DNA from: Druceiella hillmani
Taxonomy: Eukaryota > Arthropoda > Insecta > Lepidoptera > Hepialidae
DNA length: 64,000 nucleotides
NCBI GenBank assembly: GCA_039881145.1
Contig: JAYKKI010000039.1
Location: 19,958,001 to 20,022,000 of the forward strand
Direction of reading: 5' to 3'
Position numbers and translations under genes: made by a program. The notes beneath the pieces are model-generated. The model was given only the letters and a program-made list of their open reading frames with translations. It searched no databases and was not told where the DNA came from. Shown here one piece after another: positions 1 to 11,475 of this stretch. Each line of letters starts with the position of its first letter. Position 1 is the stretch's first letter.

Positions 1-372
1 TCAAATATTGTCACTGAGCAAACTAGTGTCAGAACTATGGCTACTGCATTTTAGAAATACTTCTCTGTCCGCACTAATTCTTTCAGAACTCAAAATAACA
101 ATTTGAGAAGTGTTATTTCTCTGAAAAACTCTGAAAACTCTGACTCTGTTGGTTATTCTAGAAAACTCTGAATAACGAGTTATTGGTAGAATTGCTCCGC
201 CAGTTCTCTTAAAACTCTGAATAACTATTCTAGAAATGTTCAAAATCATTTGAGAAATTTGATTTTCCATGACTTATTAAAAGTTTTTTTGAATAACCAA
301 AACTTTTTCAAAGAAATATTTCCACCAGGGCAATCATAAAAAAGCTACTCGCCCCTCACAGTCTATAACAAT

Positions 373-480
373 GTGTCAAAGACGTCGTTTTTTGGAATAG
401 CTACAGACACTAACAACCATGATGCTGAGAAAATTTTTCCCTTGGTAAACCTAGTTCGTAGGAGCCAATATAGGGTTACC
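373..480 (+). pseudogene. hAT-like transposase fragment (short relic)
   Basis: The reading frame gives a short segment with the pattern FGIATDTNNHDAEKIFPLV. It resembles the RNase H-fold core of hAT-family transposases, where an FGxxTDxSNH...KxFPIV stretch holds the first catalytic aspartate. The match fades after about 25 residues and no other hAT block was found nearby, so at most this is a small decayed fragment. The frame has no convincing ATG. A chance match cannot be excluded. Confidence 0.3.
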
Positions 481-2140
481 ATAAAAGCTTTTAGAAAACG
501 AAGAACTAAAAACCCCACATATTTTCTTTATAGCTCCGTACCCATAAGTATATAATTAAAGTAAAAGCTCACATTATATTCAAATGAAACAGTACTAATG
601 CCATAAAGCTAATCAAGATTATTTTGCTTTAATTAAGTCTTACTTATTTTATTGACTACAAGCAGACAAATATATACCTCTGAATACAAATGAAACAATT
701 ACAACGTTTCATCTATTGCCTAAACAATAGAAAAGAAATTCAATTCCAATCCACATCCTTAATGTAAACTTTGAAACTTAAATCAACAGGCAAAACTTCT
801 AGCAACAAACTTTAAAAATAAAACCAGCAGTAAAATACATTTCAAAACTTCTGTAGGTTTTAGAATTACTGGCAAGTCATTGTAAATTTATATTTAGTCT
901 TAATAATTGACAATAAATTATTATTGTTTATTTAATTAAGTCCACGGATTAAATTAACATGTTAATGATGGAAAACTGCATTATTTAGAACCCCGGAGGT
1001 TCCTTCCAAAACAGGACGGTACTTTGTTAAGAGCAGCATGTTTTGCGTTAAGTGAAACTTTAAATTAATTTTTTAGCGTAAGCTGTGTTGCGGTAAGTGC
1101 GAGCGGTGAACTATAGACGGATATCAGATATTTAATGCTCCATGGATAATGTAATTTGTTGCGTATGTCTTCTTCCATTTCATTTGTAATATTATATTAT
1201 GTGACCTCGTGGAAGAGCCCATGTTTGAGCGACTTGGCTTAACTTATATTTATAATACATATTTACAGATTGACAGAATTAAATACAATGCTATGTACAT
1301 TTTTACCGAGATTCAAAATGAATTTCCCTTCATAATTTTCCTGGCTTAGGACTGGCATTATTTGGCAGCTGCATTTAAAGGTTCATTCCTATATATAAGT
1401 TTAATATTTTCTTTTAACCTTTAAGTTGGCATTTGGGAACATTAACTGTTCTATATTTTTGTCGTTAATGAACACTGCATTGAATCAGTAGTGTCTGAAT
1501 TTTCGCCACTATTCAAACGGGTATGAAATTCAGGGTGCAACTGTATCTTCTAGATAACAATGTAATTCTTTGTCTCCGCTTATTCCTGGGTCATCAACTA
1601 TTTCACAAGTATCGATAATTATATCTAAATAAGTCGTAATATCAATAAACCACACAATAACAATATATCGCACTAAGAATTCTAATAAAACAAAGATAGT
1701 TCACGTCACGAAAGATCAAATTCGACTGAACGATGACACGAAATATATATTATTATATCGGTTGGATGCTAAAGTATAAACAAGCATGTACCAACACGCA
1801 TCAAAAAGAATTATTACATCTATGCTTGATGCTTAAAACAATTTTTAGAGTGCACAAGTGTTAAGCAGTAAGTATGAACGTTGAATATATACAATATGTG
1901 TGCAGTAAACATAAAAACTACAAAACTAACTTAAACGATTTATTATTAACAAACTGCTTTTTTAAGCTGCTTGTGTTTAATTGGCCTCACCGTTACTTGA
2001 TGCTCATTCTGCAAATGTCAAAACACCAGTTGTATTTCGTAATACAAGTAATATCAAAGATATTATATTTTATGCGTAAGTTCAATGTATCAAATAAATC
2101 ATAATTATTTATAAAATAATAGCGTATTCGTAATATTTAA
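481..2140. other. No gene seen
   Basis: AT-rich unique sequence. Short open stretches exist but have no splice context or recognisable motif. No repeat structure stands out. Confidence 0.5.
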
Positions 2141-2159
2141 AAAGTGGCATCAACACCAG

Positions 2160-2229
2160 GAGATAAAAACAGTAGTAAAAGTGGATGGGAGACAAATAAA
2201 GAAGATGACGTACATTTAAAATGTCACAA
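2160..2229 (+). CDS. Candidate upstream exon of the split coiled-coil gene
   Basis: An open frame runs from 2141 through this stretch and encodes a polar peptide ending DDVHLKCHK. It stops at a good donor, AA followed by GTGAGA at 2230. The exon leaves two bases over, which is exactly what the next candidate exon (4177) needs; the joined codon is AAA (Lys). The acceptor proposed at 2158-2159 has a poor pyrimidine tract and there is no in-frame ATG, so the 5' boundary is weak. This is the least certain of the upstream exons. Confidence 0.25.
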
Positions 2230-3041
2230 GTGAGAGAGAGTTGGATAGATTAATATCTTTACGCACGTGTATATGTTTCAGTGTGAGTGACACATATGAC
2301 ACACATATACACATATACATCCCATTTAGACACATTTTGTACGCTTAGAGACTTTCTATATTGTTTAAATCTATGTTGATTGCCAAAAATAAAAAACAAT
2401 ATATGCTAGAAAAAAAATTGCTTAAATACGGTGAAAAGAAAGGCAAAAAAACTTTTACCCACTCCATTTAGTGGGAAGTCATTGGACAGATATTTTAAAA
2501 TGAAAAACCTTTACTCCGTTACTAGTTATTTTAATATTTTTATCTCGAAATATTTGGGTTGAAAGTCTTTATATCCTCCTATCTATCTAGATAATCTTGG
2601 CAGATGCCTGCATCGGGGTTTCCATACTGAAGCCGTTCCTTCTTTGTAGAGATGTCTAAGAATGTGTAATAGGTACTAGGTGTTTGGTTTGCCCATTTCC
2701 AGTAAGGTTGCGTAAGGAAATATAGCATTGACCAGTTTACTGGAAAAGTCAAGAGAGCAAATATATGTTGGCTTATTTTATTCCGAGGTCTTTTTAATGA
2801 TCTGACACACAAGAGAAATTATTCATGGGTGTCATTCCTCTTGACAAAACTAGCTTGCACAAGTGGTGTCTCTTTGAACAGGTAGGTCTTCAGTTGCTTG
2901 TTCAGGACATGTAGCAAGGTTTTACTTCTATTATTTTACACGTATCAAATCTTATGAATGCATATAAAAAGATGATTATTCTACCTTTCGCACCTTAATG
3001 TGTCCTATATTTCATTCATCATGTATTTATATATATATATA

Positions 3042-4063
3042 CAGGTGTCCAGTGGCAGATTTCAATATTTGAAAAAATATAAAAAGAAAACTACACCTCT
3101 AATACAAAGTAGGTTTATTTTAACTTTATAACAACAAATGCGGATTTCATTTTTTAAAAACTCCTTTTCCAAATGGCGGCCATCGAGTCTGACACACTCT
3201 TCGAGTCTAGCACGCATATTTTCAAAAACTTGTTTGCCGAGCGACTGGGGTATCCTACTGACTTCAGCTCGAATATTTTCTTTAAGTTGTGTCACAGTGC
3301 TCGGATTTGTTTTGTAAACACGGATTTTAAGTATCTCCATAAGAAAAAGTCACATGGGCTTAAATCGGGTGACCTAGGTGGCCACGGTACGGTACCATTT
3401 CGGGATATGTTTTTTTCTGGAAATAACTGCCGCACTGCATTCATGGACATTAGCAGTGTGAGCTGTGGCCCCGTCCTGCTGGAACCATGTGTTTTGGTTG
3501 AAGGATGGACTATTCTGTAGTTCTACTCTGAAAAAGTCATTTAACATCTGGGCATATCTCTCAGAATTCACAGTTACAGTTTGGCCACGTTGATTTTCAA
3601 AGAAATAAGGCACTATGATTGCAGATGCAGACATGGCACACCAGACTGTTACTTTAGGCTTATGTAAAGGCACTTCATGCATTTGTCTTAGGTTGTGGAC
3701 ATCCCAGTAACGAAAGTTCTGCTTATTCACATATCCTCCAATGTGAAAGTGAGCTTCGTCACTAAAGAATATGTTGCCTATCCGGGTAGCAGTACGAAAT
3801 CGCAACAACATCACCTCCGCGTAAGTTTTTCTTAATGCAAAGTCAGAATCGTATAAATCTTGAACAATTTGAATTTTATATGCATGGAACTTGAGCTTTT
3901 TTCGCATTATTACCTGTAAAGTTTATTTCGGAATTACTAATATCGATGAACGTGTACGCAGTGATAAACGGGGATTTTCAATGACAGAAATCATAACACG
4001 CTTATGTGTTGCGTTCAGAAACTATGTTTGTCCAAACTTTGAAATCTGCCACTGGACAGCCTG
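3042..4063 (-). mobile_element. Mariner/Tc1-type DNA transposon, internally deleted and dead
   Basis: The element is bounded by inverted repeats. The left end reads CAGGTGTCCAGTGGCAGATT from 3042, and the right end (ending 4063) reads the same inward on the minus strand with one extra C. TA dinucleotides flank both ends, as expected for the TA target-site duplication of the IS630-Tc1-mariner superfamily. It is about 1.02 kb, shorter than a full element because the transposase N-terminus is missing. Both flanks are (TA)n microsatellite. It lies within a probable intron of the coiled-coil gene. Confidence 0.85.
3062..3985 (-). pseudogene. Decayed mariner/Tc1-type transposase
   Basis: Reading the minus strand, a helix-turn-helix tail (ENPRLSLRTRS, about 3970) runs into a stop. 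Then comes an open stretch from 3907 with YKIQ, FSDEAHFHIGGYVNKQN (first catalytic Asp), TVWCAM and WFQQDGATAHTA (second Asp). A frameshift near 3448, most simply one extra C, moves the reading into the frame that holds WPPRSPDLSPCDFFLW (third acidic residue) and the C-terminal KENIRAEVSRIP...RLEECV block. Counting through the shift gives about 40 residues between the second and third catalytic positions. The first 70-80 residues of the DNA-binding domain appear to be deleted. At least one stop and one frameshift make it non-functional. Family assignment rests on the three catalytic blocks together with the terminal repeats. Confidence 0.85.

Positions 4064-4065
<2 letters not shown>

Positions 4066-4134
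<69 letters not shown>
4066..4134. repeat. (TA)n microsatellite
   Basis: Nearly uninterrupted TA repeats directly abut the right end of the mariner-like element. Tyr/Ile-rich open frames here are artefacts of the repeat. Confidence 0.95.
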
Positions 4135-4136
<2 letters not shown>

Positions 4137-4176
4137 TTATTAAACCTTTTTAAAATTTTGCCATCGTACTGTACAG

Positions 4177-4273
4177 AACACGGAAACATAATGTGAAAAT
4201 GAAGCAGGAATATAAAGACAATATCCAGGCCGACCGAGAGATGATCATGTTTCAGGAATTTGAACATAAACTG
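4177..4273 (+). CDS. Probable internal exon, charged coiled-coil-like protein
   Basis: The stretch follows a plausible acceptor (ACTGTACAG at 4168-4176) and ends at donor CTG|GTAAAC (4274). It encodes about 32 residues rich in Lys, Glu, Gln and Met, including MKQEYKDNIQADREMIMFQE. The start takes two bases from the previous exon and the end is phase 0, matching the phase-0 start of the exon at 5710. The heptad-friendly charged composition matches the downstream exons and differs from the AT-rich flanks. No family could be named. Confidence 0.45.
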
Positions 4274-4899
4274 GTAAACAGATATAAATTGAAAATAACA
4301 TCTATATCCTTTACATATTCTGCGCCAGCTAGAATATTGTCAAAGTATGTAGATGTATTCTGGCATATTTCAATAAATTATTTGAAAAATTATGGAATTG
4401 TTTTTGTTATTGTTGTCTTTAAATTTGAAAAGAATTACCATGTTGAAATTTACTATTTTTCCTATAACCTAATTTACAAGAACAAAAAAATAACACACTA
4501 GATTACTTACAAAATTATAGATTTTTTCTATTTACATTGTAATATATCTCGAAGTACGACGACAGGCCTGGATTGCAACGTATCGTTCTTACAGCTACAG
4601 ATACTGTATTTTCTTAGCTCATTTGGCACTCTTTGCATACATCCATGTTTACTGTCACTTTATAAAAACATACTTGAGTAGCTATAAATGTCAATGTGTG
4701 CATTCATCAATGGCACGTCATTATTGGATATCCAATGACGAGTTTCGTCTATAATTAAGATATAAAATACAGGAAAAGTCAGCACAATCAAAATAAGTAT
4801 GCACATTCAAGTTGTCACGAGTGCTATAATATCACATACGTGGAATGGGTTAATAAAGAGAAATACGTTACAATTCGAATACAATTGTGGTTTTGTATA

Positions 4900-5495
4900 T
4901 GCACACACACACACCCACGCACACAAACTCACGCACACACACACCCACACACACTTACACACCCACCCACACATACCTACACATACCCACACACACCCAC
5001 ACACCCTCACACTCACCTACACACACCCGCACACATCCACACACACCCACAGCACCCACACACACCCACACTCACCCACATTCACCCACACACACTCACA
5101 CCCACACACACACATACACACACGCACACATAGACACACACACACACACGCACATGCACACACACACGCACCCACATCCACCGACATCCAAACCCAAACA
5201 CCCACCGACAACCACACCCAAACATACACCCACCCACACATACCTACACATACCCACACACACCCACACACCCTCACACTCACCTACACACACCCGCACA
5301 CATCCACACACACCCACAGCACCCACACACACCCACACTCACCCACATTCACCCACACACACTCACACCCACACACACACATACACACATGCACACATAG
5401 ACACACACACACACACACACACACATGCACACACACACGCACCCACATCCACCGACATCCAAACCCAAACACCCACCGACAACCACACCCAAACA
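4900..5495. repeat. Compound CA/CACCCA minisatellite with an internal duplication of about 267 bp
   Basis: About 600 bp made almost only of CA, CACC and ACCCACA units. Within it, the block starting ACCCACCCACACATACCTAC at 4961 recurs at 5228, and the distinctive end (CCGACATCC...CACCCAAACA) recurs at about 5224 and 5495. This is a two-copy higher-order unit of roughly 267-271 bp. Three long Thr/His/Pro and Cys/Val/Trp frames run through it on both strands; they follow from the repeat period and are not genes. Confidence 0.95.
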
Positions 5496-5709
5496 AGTGT
5501 ATTTTCAATTGTAATTGCAATTCAGTTTTGCTGTACTTGTCTAAACATTAAATTTGTACCTTTACTCAATAAATTTTTAAGATATGTCCAAAATTGTTTC
5601 ACTCCTGGTCAGGTCTCTTCTTGAAATAATGATTTACGAAAGAAAAAATTAATCAAATACTCCATTCACATGTTCTACAATACTACATTACAAGTCGAAT
5701 TTATTTCAG

Positions 5710-5880
5710 AAAAAAAGGGATCACCAACGTTTACTGGATGCAATGAAATGGACGTTGGATGTAAAGAAGGATCAGGAAAGGGAAGTTAAAATTCGACGTG
5801 AACTGGATGATAAATTGAGAAACATTTATGTTAATTCTAAAGATAAAATTGACTGCATCCGAAAAGAGAAGGAACTAAAG
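5710..5880 (+). CDS. Probable internal exon, charged coiled-coil-like protein (best-supported exon)
   Basis: The exon follows acceptor TTATTTCAG (5701-5709) and runs open for 57 codons: KKRDHQRLLDAMKWTLDVKK, then QEREVKIRRELDDKLRN, then KDKIDCIRKEKELK. Lys, Arg, Glu, Asp and Leu are spaced as in long coiled coils of axonemal or structural proteins, but no specific family was recognised. The start is phase 0, matching the donor at 4273. The end is set at AAG|GTTATA; this donor is weak beyond GT, and the frame otherwise stops at 5893-5895 with an AATAAA shortly after (about 5911). The exon may therefore be internal or an alternative last exon. The codons are clearly less AT-biased than the flanks. 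The gene model rests on phase agreement between neighbouring candidates, not on homology. Confidence 0.5.
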
Positions 5881-5895
5881 GTTATATTGTGTTAA

Positions 5896-6434
5896 TTAAT
5901 GTTTAGCTAATAATAAAAAATATGTATTTTGTACATAAAAATCAAAAGCAACTTTCCAAGTATATTTGTTGGGGTAGTAGTTTTTAGTATATTTGTTAGG
6001 ATAATAGATTTATTTAATAAATATGTTTAACAAGACAAGAAGACTGTGTACTTTGAGTTTGAGAAGTCTTTAAGTGGTAGTTTGAAGACAACAATAGTTT
6101 CTCCACGTTGTTTAACTTTTCATTATGAATAGTGAAGTGTATGTTTAGTTAAAAACAACATCGGTCAACAAATGGTGCAACTTCGACCGACATTTATAGA
6201 TTTTATATTACTAGTATTTCATTAGAACCATATTGAATCCTTATTGTATCGAAGCCATTAACATGGGATGTACACGCTACAGGACTTGTTGTGCAAATGC
6301 ACTACTGACATTCTAGTTCTTTAGGAAAAACTCAAAAGTGACAAATGGTCACCTAAAATGTATCTAGAAACCTCAATCCAGTGAAAATGACATCAGTTCA
6401 GTGATGTTTGCTTAACACTCATGTATTTATCAAA
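5896..6434. other. No gene seen
   Basis: AT-rich intronic or intergenic sequence. An AATAAA hexamer lies at about 5911, just after the in-frame stop of the preceding open exon. Confidence 0.5.
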
Positions 6435-7204
6435 TCATCATCATCATCATCATATATATTAATACGCTAAGGTTAAGATGTTACTCTCCCTTTTTAGAAA
6501 AAACCTCACAACTAATCCACATAAATTATATATCATTTTATAGATAATTGCTTGCTCTACCAGCATCCACAACTAAAAAATGTATTATTGCTATTGTTTT
6601 TGCAAATTAATTAATTATTAAAATTATATACACAAAACAGCAATGCTGCCATCTAACGGCTCAACGTCAATATGATTGACGGTGGGTAAAATCATCATCA
6701 TCATCATCATCATATATATTAATACGCTAAGGTTAAGATGTTACTCTCCCTTTTTAGAAAAAACCTCACAACTTTTCCACATAAATTATATATCATTTTA
6801 TAGATAATTGCTTGCTCTACCGGCATCCACAACTAAAAAATTTATTATTGCTATTGTTTTTGCAAATTAATTAATTATTAAAATTATATACACAAAACAG
6901 CAATGCTGCCATCTAACGGCTCAATGTCAATATGATTGACGGTCGGTAAAATTTTTGTTTAATTTCAAATCCACTCACGTATAAATAAAGTGGCGCTTTA
7001 GCTCAATGCTTTTGATACTTGCGCCTCTATATGTCAATTTTAGTAAAATATTTATTTGATCTGTCATCTGAGCTTCATAATAGAATAAAAACGTAATAAG
7101 CAGTGTGCAAAATTAGAAATGAATTGAATACCTGCAATCAATTTTAATTTATTAAATTGAGTTGAATAATTTATAATGCGAAGACTTCGCACGGGTCACG
7201 CTAG
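6435..7204 (+). mobile_element. Helitron-like non-autonomous element with tandemly repeated 5' portion
   Basis: The proposed right end carries Helitron hallmarks: hairpin GCGAAG-A-CTTCGC (7178-7190), a 10-base spacer ACGGGTCACG, then CTAG (7201-7204) followed by T. The proposed left end begins with TC after an A (6434/6435), in an ATC run leading to CATATATATTAATACG. The first 257-260 bp, from the ATC run through CATCTAACGGCTCAA to GATTGACGG, are repeated in tandem (second copy from 6692) with few differences. No Rep/helicase coding is present. Known families show the same logic (TC start, CTRR end, 3' hairpin, no TIR or TSD); the exact 5' boundary is inferred. Confidence 0.6.
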
Positions 7205-7555
7205 TGTTTTATTATTTTTAATTTTTTTGTGTTTGTTCATTAACTTTTTTTTTAATTTTAATTTGAAAACCTCCCACAAGTTTTTGAAATGAAATCTCAC
7301 TCCTATTTCATTAATTAATTATTAATAAAAAACTATTTTCGTCAATGATTTTGTCTATTCACTATGAGGCGAATTTTGTAAATAACTACTTAATTAAATG
7401 TGTTGTTAATGTAGATATTAAAAATATTTAGAGTTGTTACTTTGAATACTTAGCACTTCAACTGCATTTATTTCTCGTCAATACTTAAAAAATTAATCGA
7501 CAATTAATAATAACAGACACAAAATAAATACTTGCAATTTTTTAGATCTAACTAA
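7205..7555. other. No gene seen
   Basis: AT-rich sequence between the Helitron-like 3' end and a mariner relic. Nothing recognisable. Confidence 0.5.
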
Positions 7556-7790
7556 GATGATTGGGCCTTGTTTTCATCATCACACCATACCTATATTTTG
7601 TCATTTGTAATGATCTTTTTAAGGAGTTCTGGATCGTCGTTGACTTCATTCAACAATTCTTAGGCTATGTCTACGATATCCTTTTTTGGTTGAAATTCAG
7701 CAATTTGAGAACAAATTTTGCTGCCACACATTTCATGACCAAAATATTGGAAAAAATTGTTTGACATGTCAACATTTCGAATGCGGTGCT
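7556..7790 (-). pseudogene. Mariner (SETMAR/GVQW-type) transposase fragment
   Basis: Read on the minus strand, and allowing frameshifts and in-frame stops, the segment shows CVAAKFVLKLLNFNQKR, then ELLNEVNDDPELLKKIIT, then a decayed version of the mariner GDETWVYGYD block (ND..VWCDDENKAQSS). Order and spacing match the linker between the N-terminal helix-turn-helix and the first catalytic aspartate of mariner transposases. Only about 75 residues are recognisable, no terminal repeats were found, and several stops are present. Confidence 0.6.
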
Positions 7791-8049
7791 GCATTTTATT
7801 CTACTTTTTAAGCAAAAATTAATGCAAATTCTTTGATCCATCTTTTTTAGAAATAATCGTGGAGCATACTATAATACATATAACATTTTTGACTGTCATC
7901 AAAGAAGTAAATATTCAAAACAGCTGCAACATACATCAGCAACATGTGTACCGAAAACAGCTGCAAATGTCAACATACATCAGCAACATGTGTACCGAAA
8001 AGGTAAAAAAAGGTTTTGACTAAAACTGTTAAAGAATTAAATTACGGTG

Positions 8050-8610
8050 GAAAAAGTAAAATAACGAAGTATTGGTGTGCAATAAACAGATATTTACTAA
8101 AAACAATGATATAGCTTAGCCTTAATAGACGTTTTGCTGGTGTAGGAAGAAAGCTAGCAATTGAGCTATTAGCAGATATGCAAAAGCCAGAACAAGACTT
8201 TACTGACCAATTTAACTTTACTACTGGCATCTATTAAATCTTTTTGATAGATGATATGACGACTGATGAAGTTATAAGATATATCAAATACTTCATACTT
8301 ACAGAATATTTAATCATCAAAGAGCCTGATGGATTTAATGCATTGTATTTCGGGTATATGTGTAATAAAATTGCAGAATTTCTTACCCCTACTTACTTCA
8401 GTTCGTATTATTATACAAACTAAACACGCTAGAATGTATACAAACTGGAATGTATACAACCCAGCTTTATAAGAAGCCAGTGTTGCGTCAATATTAAAAA
8501 GAAATGCATTGATGGGTCCTAACCATTAAAGAGCCATTTCGTTACTCAATGCGTTAAGTAAAATACTTGAATAACGTTAAACAACAGCTGGAAAATATCT
8601 GTAAAGGTTT
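8050..8610 (+). pseudogene. Non-LTR retrotransposon reverse transcriptase fragment (5' part of RT)
   Basis: Successive frames give FAGVGRKLAIELLAD, DFTDQFNFTTG, MTTDEVIRYIKYF, KEPDGFNALYFGYMCNKI, then EASVASILKRN and RAISLLNALSKILE. This is the classic pre-palm order of LINE reverse transcriptases: a connecting segment, a (K)SPG.DG-like block, then a YRPISLL-like block. Stops and small shifts interrupt it, and the catalytic palm motifs are absent, so it is a dead 5'- and 3'-truncated fragment. The clade cannot be fixed from this much. Confidence 0.55.
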
Positions 8611-9090
8611 GTATTCTTCGTAAGTTTGTAAAATTTAGAAAACTAAATCAATTATGCAATTGATAGTTGCATAATTGATAGACTTGTCTATATGATTGAT
8701 TGTAATTGAAAGTTAATCCAAAAATTCAATACATGTATTTATATATTTGAAGGCATTTTGCATGTTCATGGTTTTTAAATATGTATATACTTGTATTGAT
8801 TTTAATTAAGTTCATTTTCAATATTTCAACATATTGAGGCAACAATGCCTATTATGTATGCATTTATTTATTGTTAGACATAGAGGTGTCTCAAAACAAT
8901 TCTAACAAACTAATTTGGTTGAAAATAAAAAAATATTAAATTAATTATGGTTATCATTTATTGGCGCCAAGGCAAAGACAATAAAAGAAATTTTACTTCT
9001 TAAAAATAATATTGTATCAATGACAATCACTTCTTTGACAGCACTTTTCGAACCTTTATGAGCGTTACCGAAGACTTTTCTGACTAATTG
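8611..9090. other. No gene seen
   Basis: AT-rich, with no recognisable motif. The sequence around 8690 holds short TGATAG/ATTGAT repeats only. Confidence 0.5.
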
Positions 9091-9212
9091 TCAAGGAATC
9101 AATTTGATTTTCTCTTTGAATTCCTTTCTAAATTTGTCAAATATTGAGGACTGTGCTCTTTTACAATACAAAACTTGGAATTCGAATATCATTTCAGATA
9201 ATTGACTTAGAG
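9091..9212 (-). other. Exon-like open segment, unassigned
   Basis: On the minus strand a good acceptor (CATTATTACATTACAG) precedes 40 open codons ending at a stop at 9091. The peptide includes SQLSEMIFEFQVLYCKRAQS and FRKEFKEKIKL. It is more protein-like than its surroundings, and an open stretch of similar character follows in another frame. I do not recognise it. It could be a host exon, or part of a decayed transposable element. Confidence 0.22.
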
Positions 9213-10578
9213 CTGTAATGTAATAATGAAAAAAGTTAATATTGGTCTGTTCTATAAAAATAAAAAGTTTCTTTTGTTGGCCGCCAAAAAAAAATTAGCC
9301 CAATATGGGTGATGTCCTTTGATTTCATACTCGTTCTGGCAGTGTAAAAACATGAGTATTGCTAAGTTTATTCATTAAGATCATCTCACTGTCAGTAACG
9401 TAAAATTTAAATGTCTGTGTGAGAGTATCTGTTTAGTATAGCACCACAAGTCTTTTGAAATGTATTTTTTCGTAATAAAATTTAGTCTATATTTTAAATA
9501 GATTATAAATAAATTAAATGTATAAGAAGTTAAACTTCATTTAGTCAGCAATTATTTGTTTGATCCAGCAGAAGGGGAGAAGAGAAGGATCCTTTATTTT
9601 TTGTCCTGTGAATGCAGATCGCTTACAATTTGGCAGGGTACAGCTCCAGCATCTAGGTGCATTGTGATGTCACATCATTACTGCATTTAAGTAGTAGATA
9701 TTAGGTAATATGTTGTTTATTATTTGTTATTTTAATTCGTAGATAGATTATTAAACAAGAGTGTATAAAGTTCTTTGAGTGTACTCCTTGCATTTTTAGA
9801 ACCTTTTACACCTCCAGGTTTACAATGGATATTGAGCAAAAATAACTACTCTCACTTGAACCCAGCCAGCTATGGCATGTATTTCCTTTGCAGGTTTTTT
9901 TGATGTAAATCTTTTTCTGAATCCTTTTTATTTTGTTATTTATGTTTTACAAGTTATTAATAAAGATATTATTTATTTTTACAGCAACTAGAATTTTTAT
10001 TTATTAATTGGTTTCCTATAAAGGTTGTACTTCAGCAGCTATGTGATATCATTGGTGAAGTGACCATTATTTTATATACACTTTAATAGAATTTTTTTGT
10101 AAGTACAATATTAGTTTTTGGTCTTAATATATTTTTAATTTTTGTGAACTCATACTTATTGCTTTATTTATTATGTGTACTTTAACAATTTTATTTAGAC
10201 AATTTTTAACATTTTTGAGAGCTGCCTTTCAAATAAATCTGTAACTAACAATTAGTACTATTTTTCATTTCTCTTAAAAAGTGTTGCATGTACATGAAAA
10301 CTTCTAGACTGATTTGAATTCAACTCTGATACATTTATTGATATCCTCAAAATGGCGTAAGCTGTCAAAGATTATGGGTGGAAATATTTTTTTCCCAAAA
10401 ATTATGTTATTATTGTTTTCTGCAATAAACTTCTAAATGTTGCCAAAACTATTTTATCTATGTAAACTGAAAGAGAAGCAAAACAAAAATTTGTACAAAT
10501 TTTATAAAAAAAATTATGTTAATAAAATTTCTTTCCGAATAAATTGGAAGTTATGATATTTGCAAATTATTTAAACAG
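9213..10578. other. No gene seen; one GC-richer patch
   Basis: Mostly AT-rich. The segment 9572-9690 is noticeably GC-richer, open in two frames for about 30-45 codons, and sits behind a CAG acceptor-like site, but it shows no recognisable motif. Confidence 0.45.
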
Positions 10579-10636
10579 TTAGATTTATTTCACGAAAAGG
10601 CTTTTATTCGACACAGATTTAAGGAAAGCAAGCACA
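10579..10636 (+). CDS. Speculative linking exon of the coiled-coil gene
   Basis: Nineteen codons (LDLFHEKAFIRHRFKESKH) lie between ATTTAAACAG and a GTGATG donor. They start at phase 0 and leave one base over, exactly the phases needed between the exon ending at 5880 and the one starting at 11476. The donor is poor and the peptide is short, so phase agreement is the only real support. Confidence 0.2.
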
Positions 10637-11475
10637 GTGATGAAATTCAAAATTTTATCTGAACAACACTGTTGGTGAAGCCAAGTTTGGCATTTAATTG
10701 TGGTGGGGAGAAGTGTGATTAGATAAATTTAGTACTTTTGAACCTTTGCGATTTGCATATTTTTCCAATGGATATGCCAACTAATCAAAGCAAACATCAT
10801 TTTAAACATAAATTTCCATAAGGGATTTATAAATATTTATGGAGATATTCAAAAACATATATTATATTTATAGTAATTATTTTATTGAATATTATTTAGC
10901 AGAAGGATTCCATTGAAAGTGGTAAAATTCTACGAAAGTCACAGCAATGTTTTGTAAGTTGAGAGCATAAAACCTAGACTTGAAAATATTGAAATTAAAC
11001 ATTCAAATGAAGCAATAATACCTGGACATTCAATCTTCGTACAGTTTGCAAAATTTATCGAATAAGATTATTTTAGTGAAATAGAACCATCAATATTGTA
11101 AAATTTTATATATTTATGTACGACAAAACTAGTTCACAATAAAGAGAGAGGTGATATTTAATATATAAATTTTTTGAAAATCTTATATAGTTTTCTGACA
11201 GTTTTATGAACTCGAAGCGTAGACTATATTTTAAAAAATTAATGTTAAAAAATCGTAGATGCAGATTTGTCTCTTTTATTTATAAACAATATTCCGGCAG
11301 AGATATGGATTGAGTAGTAATTAAGTTCCTTTAATTACATTTGCGATAAAATTACTTGCATATTTCCCCACACATAATGCATCAGTTTGATCAATTTGAT
11401 CCTTCGTGTTTATTTTTGAACCTTTTGTTACTAATAATCAACCCAAAAATAATAAAAATAATTCTGCAACTTTAG
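10637..11475. other. No gene seen (probable intron)
   Basis: AT-rich sequence without motif or repeat. Confidence 0.45.

Noticed and set aside
1..270. 89-codon minus-strand frame at the window edge
   Set aside because: The sequence is made of degenerate AACTCTGAATAAC/ATTCTAGAAA repeats, which explains the open frame.
2579..2812. 77-codon minus-strand frame (TFPVNWSMLYFLTQPYW...)
   Set aside because: Composition is protein-like and a copied transposon or exon is possible, but there is no splice context, no motif and no partner segment. Too little support for a feature.
4799..5624. Open frames of 245-250 codons (Thr/His/Pro) and several Cys/Val/Trp frames on the opposite strand
   Set aside because: They coincide exactly with the CA/CACCCA minisatellite, where no stop can form in several frames. 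The composition is purely repeat-driven.
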